DNA from: an uncultured Erysipelotrichaceae bacterium
GTDB lineage: Bacteria > Bacillota_I > Bacilli_A > RFN20 > CAG-826
Direction: 5' to 3'
DNA: 8,058 nt
Assembly: GCA_902782395.1 (NCBI GenBank)
Contig: CACZNF010000044.1
Coordinates: 1-8,058, forward strand
Shown: positions 1 through 8,058 of the stretch, piece by piece
Position numbering within the stretch: the first letter of the stretch is position 1
Layout: every line of letters begins with the position of its first letter
The notes under the pieces: model-generated
Told to the model about the DNA's origin: nothing
Databases searched by the model: none
What the model saw: only the letters and a program-made list of their open reading frames with translations
Program-made: the position numbers and the translations under genes

Positions 1-145
1 GCACAGCGGCATAACCGTCTTTTTCAACAGTTTTGACTTGTGTGACAACGTTTGGTAAGACTTCAACGACTGTCACAGCGTAGATTTGGCCATCTTCAGC
101 GAAGACTTCAGTCATGCCCATTTTTCTACCGACAATAGCTTTCAT
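1..145 (-). CDS. rplC: 50S ribosomal protein L3, N-terminal part (runs off the window)
   Basis: This is the first 48 codons of large-subunit protein L3, which binds 23S rRNA near the peptidyl-transferase region and is needed early in 50S assembly. The N-terminus [15 protein letters not shown], followed by a VTVVEVLPN segment, is the standard L3 opening. The remainder lies beyond the left edge, so the gene is partial because of the window and shows no sign of damage. A perfect AGGAGG Shine-Dalgarno lies 9 nt before the ATG (155-160) and sits immediately before the TAG of rpsJ, which is only 13 nt away. S10 followed by L3 is the canonical order at the head of the S10 operon, so L3 should be co-transcribed from the promoter upstream of rpsJ. 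Identification is confident despite the short length. Confidence 0.96.
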   Translation of the reverse strand, partial: MKAIVGRKMGMTEVFAEDGQIYAVTVVEVLPNVVTQVKTVEKDGYAAV

Positions 146-158
146 TGACTCTTACCTC

Positions 159-470
159 CTATAATTTGATTTCGATATCCACACCGGCTGGTAAATCGAG
201 ATTCTTTAAGGAATCAAGAGTTTCCTTGCGGTAATTCTTAATATCGATGATTCTTTTGTGTGTTCTGATTTCGAATTGTTCACGGGAATCTTTATATTTG
301 TGAACAGCTCTAAGAATGGTGAACACTTGTTTTTCCGTTGGGAGCGGAATTGGACCGACAACTGTGGCGCCGGTGTTCTTCGCTGCAGCAATGATCTTTT
401 CAGCACTTAAGTCTAAGTTGACATGATCGTAAGCTTTTAAGCGAACCCTAATCTTTGTTGCTTTTGCCAT
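159..470 (-). CDS. rpsJ: 30S ribosomal protein S10 (also NusE, transcription antitermination partner)
   Basis: S10 is a small-subunit head protein that, in well-studied bacteria, also pairs with NusB as NusE in rRNA antitermination. The 103-residue length matches the family. The N-terminal [11 protein letters not shown] strand, the GPIPLPTEK loop (about residues 39-47), the [11 protein letters not shown] segment (about 63-73) and the C-terminal [11 protein letters not shown] are all family hallmarks. The start is fixed by an AGGAGG at 483-488, with a slightly long 12-nt spacer. It is the first gene of the S10 operon here, preceded by a strong promoter and a structured leader of about 130 nt, and followed after 13 nt by rplC. 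Autoregulation through the leader is likely but inferred. Nothing in the protein itself is unusual. Confidence 0.98.
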   Translation of the reverse strand: MAKATKIRVRLKAYDHVNLDLSAEKIIAAAKNTGATVVGPIPLPTEKQVFTILRAVHKYKDSREQFEIRTHKRIIDIKNYRKETLDSLKNLDLPAGVDIEIKL

Positions 471-482
471 GAATTGTTTTTT

Positions 483-600
483 CCTCCTATCACTATCAGG
501 CTTTGACTTTAACTCTCTCAGTGCGAATTACCTGAATACACCTTCATGACAACGCCTGTGGGTGTATCAGCAACCTCGCACGTCAACGCGAGCCGTCAAC
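483..600 (-). promoter_or_regulatory. Structured 5' leader of the S10 operon (candidate ribosomal-protein autoregulatory RNA)
   Basis: The transcript between the predicted start (about 600) and the rpsJ Shine-Dalgarno can form two clear hairpins. The first has a 5-bp CTCGC/GCGAG stem (588-592 with 575-579) and an 8-nt loop. The second is a 10-bp stem with one bulged U, CTG-ATACACC against GGTGTAT-T-CAG (561-570 with 532-542), and an 18-nt loop. A competing helix pairs TATTCAGG (531-538) with CCTGATA (494-500), just 5' of the AGGAGG, and excludes the second hairpin. S10 operons are known to be controlled through leader RNA (L4 in E. coli), and S10 leader motifs have been proposed in Clostridia. 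Assignment to any such family is inference from position and structure. Confidence 0.6.
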
Positions 601-607
601 GTTTAAT

Positions 608-660
608 ATCATACGTGAGTGTAGGTGCGCTGTCAACCAATTATTAAATAAATTTAAATA
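608..660 (-). promoter_or_regulatory. Strong vegetative promoter of the S10 operon with UP-like AT tract
   Basis: Read on the minus strand, TTGACA (631-636) is followed after exactly 17 nt by TATGAT (608-613), a perfect -35 and a 5/6 -10 at optimal spacing. Immediately upstream of the -35 is an almost pure A/T stretch (about 640-664, including TATTTAAATTTATTTAATAA), which resembles an UP element. Transcription should start near 600-602. Such strength fits a ribosomal-protein operon. Confidence 0.88.
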
Positions 661-726
661 TATAAGGGCGAAAGCCACTAAAATAATTGACACGTGACAC
701 GGTTTTCCAAGCGAAAAATTTGCAAC

Positions 727-754
727 AAAAAAGGCGAAAAAGTCATTTTTCACC
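727..754 (-). terminator. Rho-independent terminator after queH
   Basis: Minus-strand RNA reads GGUGAAAAA-UGAC-UUUUUCGCC, a 9-bp stem (746-754 with 733-741, one G-U pair) with a 4-nt loop. It is followed directly by six U residues (727-732). It lies about 25 nt past the queH stop and separates the queuosine cluster from the S10 operon promoter. The region 701-726 downstream of it shows no recognisable feature. Confidence 0.88.
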
Positions 755-778
755 CCTTATTTTTCAATTTTTGACGTC

Positions 779-1405
779 TTAAATTTCGTCTTTTTTTGCT
801 CTTATTGAGAACTTACAACCACAGTAGTGTTGGAAGTAGAGACCATACTTACGAACAATATCAAGCGATTTTTCGTATCCACCATTCTTCTTAAAATCAG
901 CGGGTAACCACTTCACTCGTTTGCCTTCAGAAAGTTCAAAACCAATCTTGTTTAGATCTTGAGAATTCTTGAATCTAGAGATGCTCATTACTGTACCAAC
1001 ATAATCATAACCGCGCTCATCAGCAAGCTCGATTGCTTGACCTAATCTCTTTCTAAAACAAATACGGCAACGGTCCATGCCTTCACGTTGGTCAGCATAT
1101 GGTTCTAAGTCTTTATTGTAGTTTAAATTATCGTAAGCGAATTCAATAACTTCAATATCCGCAGAAATAGCCTTTAAATAGCCTTTGAGTTCATTTAGAC
1201 GGCGGTTATATTCTTCTTCTGGATAAATGTTTGAGTTGTTATAAATGATTGTGATCTTAAAATAATCTTTAATTAATTCAAAAGGGTAGGTAAAACATGG
1301 ACCACAGCAAACGTGTAAAAGTAAGGTGGGTTTTTCACCATTTTCTTTTAGAACTTTGAGTAGTTTTTCCTGCTCTTTTTGATAATTAATCTTTGTCTCT
1401 TCCAT
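779..1405 (-). CDS. queH: Epoxyqueuosine reductase QueH (DUF208 family)
   Basis: QueH reduces epoxyqueuosine to queuosine in the wobble base of tRNAs with GUN anticodons. It is the metal-dependent, non-orthologous replacement of the cobalamin enzyme QueG. From the preferred ATG the protein has 208 residues. It carries the adjacent-cysteine motif HVCCGPC (C33, C34, C37), a second pair in MDRCRICF (C113, C116) and the C-terminal HYCGCKFS motif (C195, C197), which are the iron-sulfur/metal ligands and redox pair expected of the family. The longest open frame begins 21 nt upstream at 1426, but ATG 1405 gives the usual METK-INY type N-terminus and a 20-nt overlap with the end of queA. No Shine-Dalgarno is visible before either start, so translation is probably coupled to queA, which is broken here. 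All motif residues are present, so the gene appears intact. Confidence 0.93.
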   Translation of the reverse strand: MEETKINYQKEQEKLLKVLKENGEKPTLLLHVCCGPCFTYPFELIKDYFKITIIYNNSNIYPEEEYNRRLNELKGYLKAISADIEVIEFAYDNLNYNKDLEPYADQREGMDRCRICFRKRLGQAIELADERGYDYVGTVMSISRFKNSQDLNKIGFELSEGKRVKWLPADFKKNGGYEKSLDIVRKYGLYFQHYCGCKFSIRAKKDEI

Positions 1406-2322
1406 GGATAAACATTGCATCGCCAAAGGAGAAGAAACGGTATTTTTCTTCTACTGCGTGCTTATAAACTTCTAAGGTAAATTCCCTGCCCATAAACGCT
1501 GATACAAGCATAATTAGCGTTGATTTTGGGAGATGGAAATTAGTGATTAATGCATCGATAGTTTTATATTCATAGCCAGGTTCAATAAAGATACTTGTGG
1601 CTTCTCTTGTAGGTTTAAAGCATCCATATTTAGAATAGTTAGCTTCTAAGGTTCTAACTGATGTTGTACCGATCGCAATAATGCGTTTGCCTTCCGCTTT
1701 GGCCTTATTTAATCTTTCAGCGGATTCTTCACTCATCTCATAGACTTCACTATGCATGACATGGTCTTTAGTGTCTTCCACTTTGACTGGTCTAAATGTT
1801 CCTAAGCCAATATGAAGAGTAACATCGATGACTTCCACCCCTTTAGCTTTGAGTTTTTCAAATATTTCCTCTGTGAAGTGGAATCCAGCAGTAGGAGCCG
1901 CTGCACTACCTTCATATTTAGCGTAGACAGTTTGATATCTATCATTAGTGCATAATTGTTGAGCAATATAAGGTGGTAAAGGCATTTTACCTAATTGATC
2001 TAAGACTTCTAAGAAGATACCTTCATAAATGAATTTAAAGACACGAAGGCCTTCTTCTCTTTCTTCAATGCATTCAGCGATGAGTTTACCTTCACCGAAG
2101 TCTTTTCTTTAATGCCTAATAATCTCGCAGGGATGACTTTAGTGTTATTTCTCACTAAAACATCACCATCATGGAGATAATCAACGATGTCGTAGAAATG
2201 TTTATCTTCGTATGTTTTATTTTCTTTATCAACCACTAAAAGACGAGAGTGATCTCTTTTTTCACTTGGTCTTTGAGCGATTAATTCTTCAGGTAAATAA
2301 TAATCAAATAAATTAATGTTCA

Positions 2323-2323
<1 letters not shown>
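1386..2323 (-). pseudogene. queA: queA, S-adenosylmethionine:tRNA ribosyltransferase-isomerase, disrupted by an internal out-of-frame deletion
   Basis: QueA transfers the ribosyl moiety of S-adenosylmethionine to preQ1 in tRNA, forming epoxyqueuosine. Codons 1-75 read normally ([19 protein letters not shown], then [18 protein letters not shown]), but after GIKEKT (about 2100) this frame becomes nonsense and ends at TAG (2009-2011). The family sequence resumes one frame away at [13 protein letters not shown] (from 2099) and continues for 237 residues through [44 protein letters not shown] and [10 protein letters not shown] to TAA. Against QueA from memory, about 34 residues between these points are absent (the KVELLL...KPAKRVKKGT segment in B. 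subtilis), implying loss of about 103 bp. Total length without the loss would be about 346, as expected. The start ATG overlaps the tgt stop (TAATG). Conservation on both sides argues for a recent lesion, or for an assembly error. Confidence 0.9.
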
Positions 2324-4949
<2,626 letters not shown>

Positions 4950-4981
4950 GATAAAGTCTCCTATGTGTTACTACGCCTTCA

Positions 4982-4990
4982 ATTTTAGCA
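4982..4990 (-). promoter_or_regulatory. Extended -10 promoter of the GH43 gene
   Basis: On the minus strand TGC-TAAAAT is a consensus TGN-extended -10. No good -35 is present at 16-18 nt, which is typical for extended -10 promoters. Transcription would start near 4975, leaving a leader of about 25 nt that contains the AGGAGA ribosome-binding site. It lies immediately after the U-tract of the preceding terminator. Confidence 0.55.
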
Positions 4991-4992
4991 AT

Positions 4993-5050
4993 AAAAAAGC
5001 ATTCGCTTGATTATTAAGTTGCTTTTACCACATGACAATCTTACGAATGC
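4993..5050 (-). terminator. Long-loop terminator after the nitroreductase gene
   Basis: GCATTCG (5044-5050) pairs perfectly with CGAATGC (4999-5005). After a 3x3 internal loop, GATT and AATC can add four more pairs. The helix is followed by six U residues (4993-4998) in minus-strand RNA. The total loop is large (38 nt between the 7-bp arms), which is less usual than the two compact terminators elsewhere in this window. Confidence 0.72.
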
Positions 5051-5059
5051 GCGTATAAA

Positions 5060-5578
5060 TTAAAGGACTTTAATGAAATCTTCTTTTCTATCCTTAACCG
5101 CTAAGGCAGCGTTTTCAGCAGGATAGCCAAGAATACAAGAACCGACCACCATGAAATCTTCAGGAATGCCTAAAGCCTTTTTAACTTTTAACCCATTTTT
5201 TGTTTGGAAGAATTCATCAAATTGATTAATCCAACAAGAAGCTAAGTTTAAGGAATGTGCGGCCACGAACATATTTTCTAAGATGCAGGAGCAATCTTGA
5301 TAAGTGAAGCAATCATCTCTTGGACCAGCCACTAAGATAATGGTTTTTGCACCATACATGCAGTCTTTATTTCTAATCTCAAGTGATAGACGTCTAAGCT
5401 TTTCGACGTTTCTTTTGCTGTTAATTACATAGATATTAGCGATTTGTCTATTCATACCACTTGGAGCGAATTTACCAGCTTCTGCCACCATCATCGCTTT
5501 CTTTAAAGAGACTTTCTTATCGCTATAGCTTCTACAGCTGACACGAGATTTGATTGTTTTTAAGACTTTGTTTTCCAT
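5060..5578 (-). CDS. Nitroreductase family protein (FMN-dependent oxidoreductase)
   Basis: This 172-residue protein belongs to the nitroreductase fold, in which FMN-bound dimers use NAD(P)H to reduce nitro compounds, quinones or other acceptors. Visible family features are the N-terminal phosphate-binding RVSCRSYSDKKV (R12-V23), the FAPSGMNRQ loop (37-45), the QDCSCILENMFVAAHSLNLASCW helix region (94-116), the GIPEDF turn (137-142) and the C-terminal LGYP followed by KDRKEDFIKVL. The protein is cysteine-rich for its size (C15, C73, C90, C96, C98, C115, C148), without an obvious cluster motif. It is downstream of the kinase-like gene by only 16 nt, so the two are probably one transcript. A weak AGAGG lies 12 nt before the ATG. 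The physiological substrate is unknown, and the family name should not be read as proof of nitro reduction. Confidence 0.9.
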   Translation of the reverse strand: MENKVLKTIKSRVSCRSYSDKKVSLKKAMMVAEAGKFAPSGMNRQIANIYVINSKRNVEKLRRLSLEIRNKDCMYGAKTIILVAGPRDDCFTYQDCSCILENMFVAAHSLNLASCWINQFDEFFQTKNGLKVKKALGIPEDFMVVGSCILGYPAENAALAVKDRKEDFIKVL

Positions 5579-5594
5579 AAATATCTTTTAACCT

Positions 5595-6179
5595 CTATCT
5601 ATAATACTTAGCGACCATTAACAATATGCTCTTATTTGTCTCGTAATCGTTCTTTAATTGAGATTCGTCAACTTCGACACCTCTTTCATGACAGAATTTA
5701 ACGAACTCTTTTGTGAAGAACCATAAGCGTAAATCTTGCTGGACAAATTTGTCTTTGTTTGTAAATCTCTTGTACTTGAATGGCAGATAATAGAGCTTAC
5801 CTTTTGCGTATACAAAATTGTCTGGATTCATCTCTAATTCCATGCCATCGTTCCTCGCGTACCAGAACGTTTTGAACATGAGATCTAATATTTCCTCAGA
5901 TAAGGGACCTTTCTTTAATAAATCAAAGCAATTATCGCCTTCAACATATTCAATAACTGCCCATCTTAAATTTTTATCGAATAAGTAGCATTTAGGATTA
6001 GTAACACCAGACACTCTTAGACGATGTTCACAGTCGACAAAATCATCGAATCCCGCTTTATCGTTATCGAATTTCTTTAAAAAGAAATATTCGCCTTTTC
6101 TTTCAACTTTAAAAGTGCGTTCACCGATTTGTTCAACGACTGTATAAACTTTTCTTTTAATTTCAATTTCTTCAACCAT
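5595..6179 (-). CDS. Small protein-kinase-fold protein, possibly catalytically degenerate
   Basis: I do not recognise a named family with certainty. The layout resembles a compact kinase/aminoglycoside-phosphotransferase fold. There is a beta-hairpin with an invariant-lysine-like strand (YFFLKKF, K35/K36), a following acidic helix (FDDFVDCEHRLRV, candidate E51), a hinge-like AVIEYVEGDNCFDLL (74-88) and a catalytic-loop-like ELEMNPDNFVYAKGKLYYLPF (114-134). In active relatives the loop has an Asp before the N-P-x-N element and an Asp in the strand after it. Here the first position appears to be Glu116 and the second Pro133. At 194 residues it is shorter than most kinases, with a charged C-terminal helix region. 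No signal peptide or membrane segment is seen. It is followed after 16 nt by the nitroreductase gene. There is no clear Shine-Dalgarno, and TATAAA lies 8 nt before the ATG. A cytoplasmic pseudokinase is one reading; an atypical active kinase is another. Confidence 0.6.
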   Translation of the reverse strand: MVEEIEIKRKVYTVVEQIGERTFKVERKGEYFFLKKFDNDKAGFDDFVDCEHRLRVSGVTNPKCYLFDKNLRWAVIEYVEGDNCFDLLKKGPLSEEILDLMFKTFWYARNDGMELEMNPDNFVYAKGKLYYLPFKYKRFTNKDKFVQQDLRLWFFTKEFVKFCHERGVEVDESQLKNDYETNKSILLMVAKYYR

Positions 6180-6225
6180 ATCTTCATTTTATAGATATTC
6201 CTTTTCTTAGCAAAGAAAAAAGATA

Positions 6226-6253
6226 TTTAGTTTTTTAATTAACAATATATAAT
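6226..6253 (+). promoter_or_regulatory. Promoter of pepT
   Basis: A perfect TATAAT (6248-6253) lies 24 nt before the pepT ATG and is preceded by a poor -35 candidate, TTTAGT, at 16-nt spacing (6226-6231). The surrounding T- and A-tracts may help RNA polymerase binding. The -10 is convincing; the -35 is not. Confidence 0.6.
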
Positions 6254-6258
6254 ATTGT
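6242..6258. repeat. 17-bp palindrome overlapping the pepT -10 (possible operator)
   Basis: ACAATAT-ATA-ATATTGT is a perfect 7-bp inverted repeat around a 3-bp centre. It covers the TATAAT box of pepT and lies in the divergent intergenic region. Dyad symmetry is seen directly. A repressor role is inference, and AT-rich promoter DNA can produce such symmetry by chance. Confidence 0.4.
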
Positions 6259-6277
6259 GCATAAAGGGGATTGAGTT

Positions 6278-7468
6278 ATGAACAAGAATATCGAAAGATT
6301 TATTAGATACGCTAAAATTGATACCCAAGCGGATGACACTACTGGCACTACTCCTAGTACTGAAAAACAAAAGAACCTAGGACGCCTATTAGTTAAAGAA
6401 TTATTAGAACTTGGTTTAGAAGATGCCTATATGGACGAATATGGTATCGTTTATGCCCACTTAGATGGGGAAGGCGATGTCATTGGTTTAAATGCCCACA
6501 TGGATACTGCCTTAGAAGTCACTGATACAGGAGTAAATCCTCAAATCGTTACTAATTGGGACGGGAAAGATATCAAACTCAATGACCAATATAAAATCAC
6601 ATTAGAACAATTTCCCAAGATGAAAGCCTTCATTGGTAAAGACTTGATCGTTACTGATGGTAACACCTTACTAGGTGCTGATGATAAAGCCGGTATCGCT
6701 ATCATCATGGCGGTATTAGATTATTTAAAAGAACATCCTGATTTCAAACATCATCCATTAGCCATTTCCTTTACTGTAGATGAAGAAATTGGTGAAGGTC
6801 CAAAACATTTCTCTTTAGAGAAAATGAAAGCGGATTATGCATTCACTATTGATGGTGGTGATATCAATTGCATTGATTGTGAAAACTTTAACGCTCAAGG
6901 CTTAAAAGTCAAAATCACTGGTGTAGCTGTTCACCCAGGTGAAGGCAAGAATACACTTATCAACGCTCTTCAATTACAAGCGGAATTCATCTCTATGCTT
7001 CCCCAAGAAGAAACACCATTCTACGCAGATGAAGGCTATTGGCATTTAAACAATATCTCTGGTTCTAGTGAAGAAGTTGAATTCTCTGCGATTTTAAGAA
7101 ACTTCTCAAGAGAAAAACTTGAAGCTTTAGATATGAAGATCTATGAGATTAGAGATGTATTACAAAGCAAATATCCAAAGGCCAAGATTGAAATTGAAAT
7201 CTTTGAACAATATGAAAATATGAAAGCCTATGTTGATAAGGATCCACGCCCAGTTAAGAAAGCGGAAGCCGCTTTAAAAGCCATGGGCATTGAACCAGTA
7301 TTCGATAGAATTAAAGGTGGCACTGACGGCGCTACTTTCTCTAAGATGGGTTTAGTCACTCCAAACTTAGGCACAGGAAGCGGTAACCACCACGGTCGTT
7401 TTGAATATTTATGCATTCAAGATTTTGAAAAAATGATCGATATTGTCCTTAAAATTATCGAAAGATAG
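6278..7468 (+). CDS. pepT: Peptidase T (tripeptide aminopeptidase, M20B)
   Basis: Peptidase T is a cytosolic dizinc enzyme that removes the N-terminal residue from tripeptides and feeds imported peptides into the amino-acid pool. All metal and catalytic positions are present: His74 and Asp76 in LNAHMDTA, Asp135 in LLGADDKAGIA, catalytic Glu169 with Glu170 in FTVDEEIGEG, Asp192 in TIDGGD and His372 in GNHHGRFEY. The central lid domain (about 205-315, starting NAQGLKVKITGVAVHPGEGKN) contributes the dimerisation and substrate-binding segment. The KGGTDGATFSKMG motif (346-358) matches peptidase T closely. Its 396 residues compare with about 408 in E. coli. The start follows an AAGGGGA site at 7-nt spacing. 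No terminator is seen after the stop, so read-through into the membrane-protein gene 38 nt downstream is likely. Confidence 0.96.
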   Translation: MNKNIERFIRYAKIDTQADDTTGTTPSTEKQKNLGRLLVKELLELGLEDAYMDEYGIVYAHLDGEGDVIGLNAHMDTALEVTDTGVNPQIVTNWDGKDIKLNDQYKITLEQFPKMKAFIGKDLIVTDGNTLLGADDKAGIAIIMAVLDYLKEHPDFKHHPLAISFTVDEEIGEGPKHFSLEKMKADYAFTIDGGDINCIDCENFNAQGLKVKITGVAVHPGEGKNTLINALQLQAEFISMLPQEETPFYADEGYWHLNNISGSSEEVEFSAILRNFSREKLEALDMKIYEIRDVLQSKYPKAKIEIEIFEQYENMKAYVDKDPRPVKKAEAALKAMGIEPVFDRIKGGTDGATFSKMGLVTPNLGTGSGNHHGRFEYLCIQDFEKMIDIVLKIIER

Positions 7469-7506
7469 GTCTTAAAACTGAAAGATATATAAGATACGAT
7501 TAAAGT

Positions 7507-8055
7507 ATGCTAAGAAAACAGAATAGGCTCCACATAGCCTTAGAATTGGTCACTATTTTTAGTTTTATTGTCATTGGCGTCACAATATTAACTTTTATGT
7601 ACTATGACGTAGAAATGAGTAGGTCTTATTTAGGCTCGCTTGTTTTAGCTATCGGTGTGACTGAACTTGTTTCTTTCTTATCATTAAGAGACTTAGCCAA
7701 ACTAAGAAATATTCCTAATGCCGTTGCTGCACTTTTGCAAATGATATTAGGCGTCATATTAATGGCTATCGACCTTGAATTACCAACTGTCTGTGTTGTT
7801 TGGGGTATGTGTAACATTGTCTTCTTGGTCACTAAGGTTGTTGATGCTGGTCTAAACTTAATCCATCAACCATTCTTAAATATCATTATCATTATCTTGT
7901 GTATCATTGAGACAATTTTCTCAATCTTCTTAATCGCTAATAGTAGCGATGTACAAGCTTTGAACCACCACATCGTCTTTATTGGCGTTGCTCTCCTCAT
8001 TCGAGCGGTCATTCTTGTTATTGAATTTGTCATTCACCGTTATCAAAAGCTTTAA
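7507..8055 (+). CDS. Six-helix integral membrane protein, HdeD/DUF308-like
   Basis: The 182-residue product is almost entirely hydrophobic, with six predicted transmembrane helices at about residues 9-32, 38-58, 67-88, 93-112, 125-145 and 154-177. Short charged connections separate them (for example RDLAKLRNIP after helix 2), and the C-terminus is basic (HRYQKL). Size, helix count and the pairwise helix arrangement resemble the HdeD/DUF308 group of small membrane proteins, whose biochemical role is not settled; this assignment is tentative. There is no signal-peptide cleavage site and no conserved polar catalytic residue in the helices. It lies 38 nt after pepT on the same strand, with no terminator between them. 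No Shine-Dalgarno precedes the ATG, and a TACGAT hexamer lies 6 nt before it. The gene ends 3 nt before the window edge. Confidence 0.7.
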   Translation: MLRKQNRLHIALELVTIFSFIVIGVTILTFMYYDVEMSRSYLGSLVLAIGVTELVSFLSLRDLAKLRNIPNAVAALLQMILGVILMAIDLELPTVCVVWGMCNIVFLVTKVVDAGLNLIHQPFLNIIIIILCIIETIFSIFLIANSSDVQALNHHIVFIGVALLIRAVILVIEFVIHRYQKL

Positions 8056-8058
8056 TCA

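Noticed and set aside
688..700. TGACACGTGACAC tandem 6-mer with a central CACGTG
   Set aside because: It is short, lies between a terminator and the rpsJ UP tract, and matches no operator I can name. Chance is likely.
687..715. Plus-strand promoter from TTGACA at 687-692
   Set aside because: No -10-like hexamer occurs 16-18 nt downstream, and no plus-strand gene follows.
1406..1426. Upstream start for queH (MAMQCLS...)
   Set aside because: These seven codons overlap the queA end in another frame, have no ribosome-binding site and do not resemble QueH N-termini. ATG at 1405 fits better.
1386..1985. Stand-alone 199-residue protein starting at MPLPPYI
   Set aside because: Its sequence is the C-terminal portion of QueA, and family-matching codons continue upstream of this Met to 2099. 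It is a fragment of the broken gene.
2009..2110. Programmed -1 frameshift joining the two queA frames at the purine-rich AAAGAAAAGAC
   Set aside because: A -1 shift would join the frames, but no proper X-XXY-YYZ slippery heptamer is present, and the product would still lack about 34 conserved residues. A deletion explains both the frame change and the missing segment.
5060..6179. Kinase-like plus nitroreductase pair as a defence or toxin-antitoxin module
   Set aside because: There are no nuclease, toxin or phage-related features, no mobile context and no known system of this composition. The pair alone does not support such a claim.
6202..6219. A/T-rich hairpin TTTTCTT-AGCA-AAGAAAA in the divergent region, as a terminator
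   Set aside because: It has almost no G-C pairs and lies upstream of both divergent genes, where no transcript needs ending. Any leader role is unsupported.

Overview
The window looks like a chromosomal segment from a low-G+C Gram-positive bacterium of the Firmicutes/Bacilli type, probably a gut-associated, saccharolytic lineage. The reasons are the AT-rich intergenic DNA, strong AGGAGG ribosome-binding sites on the ribosomal protein genes, rpsJ-rplC at the head of an S10-type operon, U-tailed hairpin terminators, and a standard genetic code in which TGG encodes Trp throughout. I cannot name the species from sequence alone.

Everything up to about 6180 is on the minus strand. From right to left, the first unit encodes a small protein-kinase-fold protein and a nitroreductase, and it ends at a long-loop terminator. 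Next is a monocistronic cytoplasmic GH43 glycosidase with its own extended -10 promoter and terminator. Then comes the queuosine cluster tgt-queA-queH, with a 1-nt overlap between tgt and queA and a 20-nt overlap between queA and queH, closed by a 9-bp terminator. Last, beyond an approximately 300-bp non-coding stretch, are rpsJ (S10) and the start of rplC (L3). That stretch holds an AT-rich UP-like tract, a near-perfect promoter and a structured mRNA leader of about 130 nt. On the plus strand, beginning at the divergent intergenic region near 6180-6277, are pepT (peptidase T) and a six-helix membrane protein resembling the HdeD/DUF308 type.

The most notable feature is that queA is broken. 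The N-terminal and C-terminal parts are both well conserved but lie in different frames, and about 34 family-conserved residues are missing at the junction, as expected from an out-of-frame deletion of about 103 bp. The flanking tgt and queH are intact, so tRNA modification may stop at preQ1 in this strain unless a second queA exists or the deletion is an assembly error.

Other points of interest are a possible two-state S10 leader RNA, a kinase-like protein lacking the usual catalytic aspartates, several genes whose -10-like hexamer sits 6-9 nt before the start codon without a Shine-Dalgarno (leaderless-type initiation), and a 17-bp palindrome over the pepT -10 box. I see no mobile element, CRISPR array, tRNA/rRNA gene or obvious defence system. 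Most of the window is ordinary housekeeping and metabolism.
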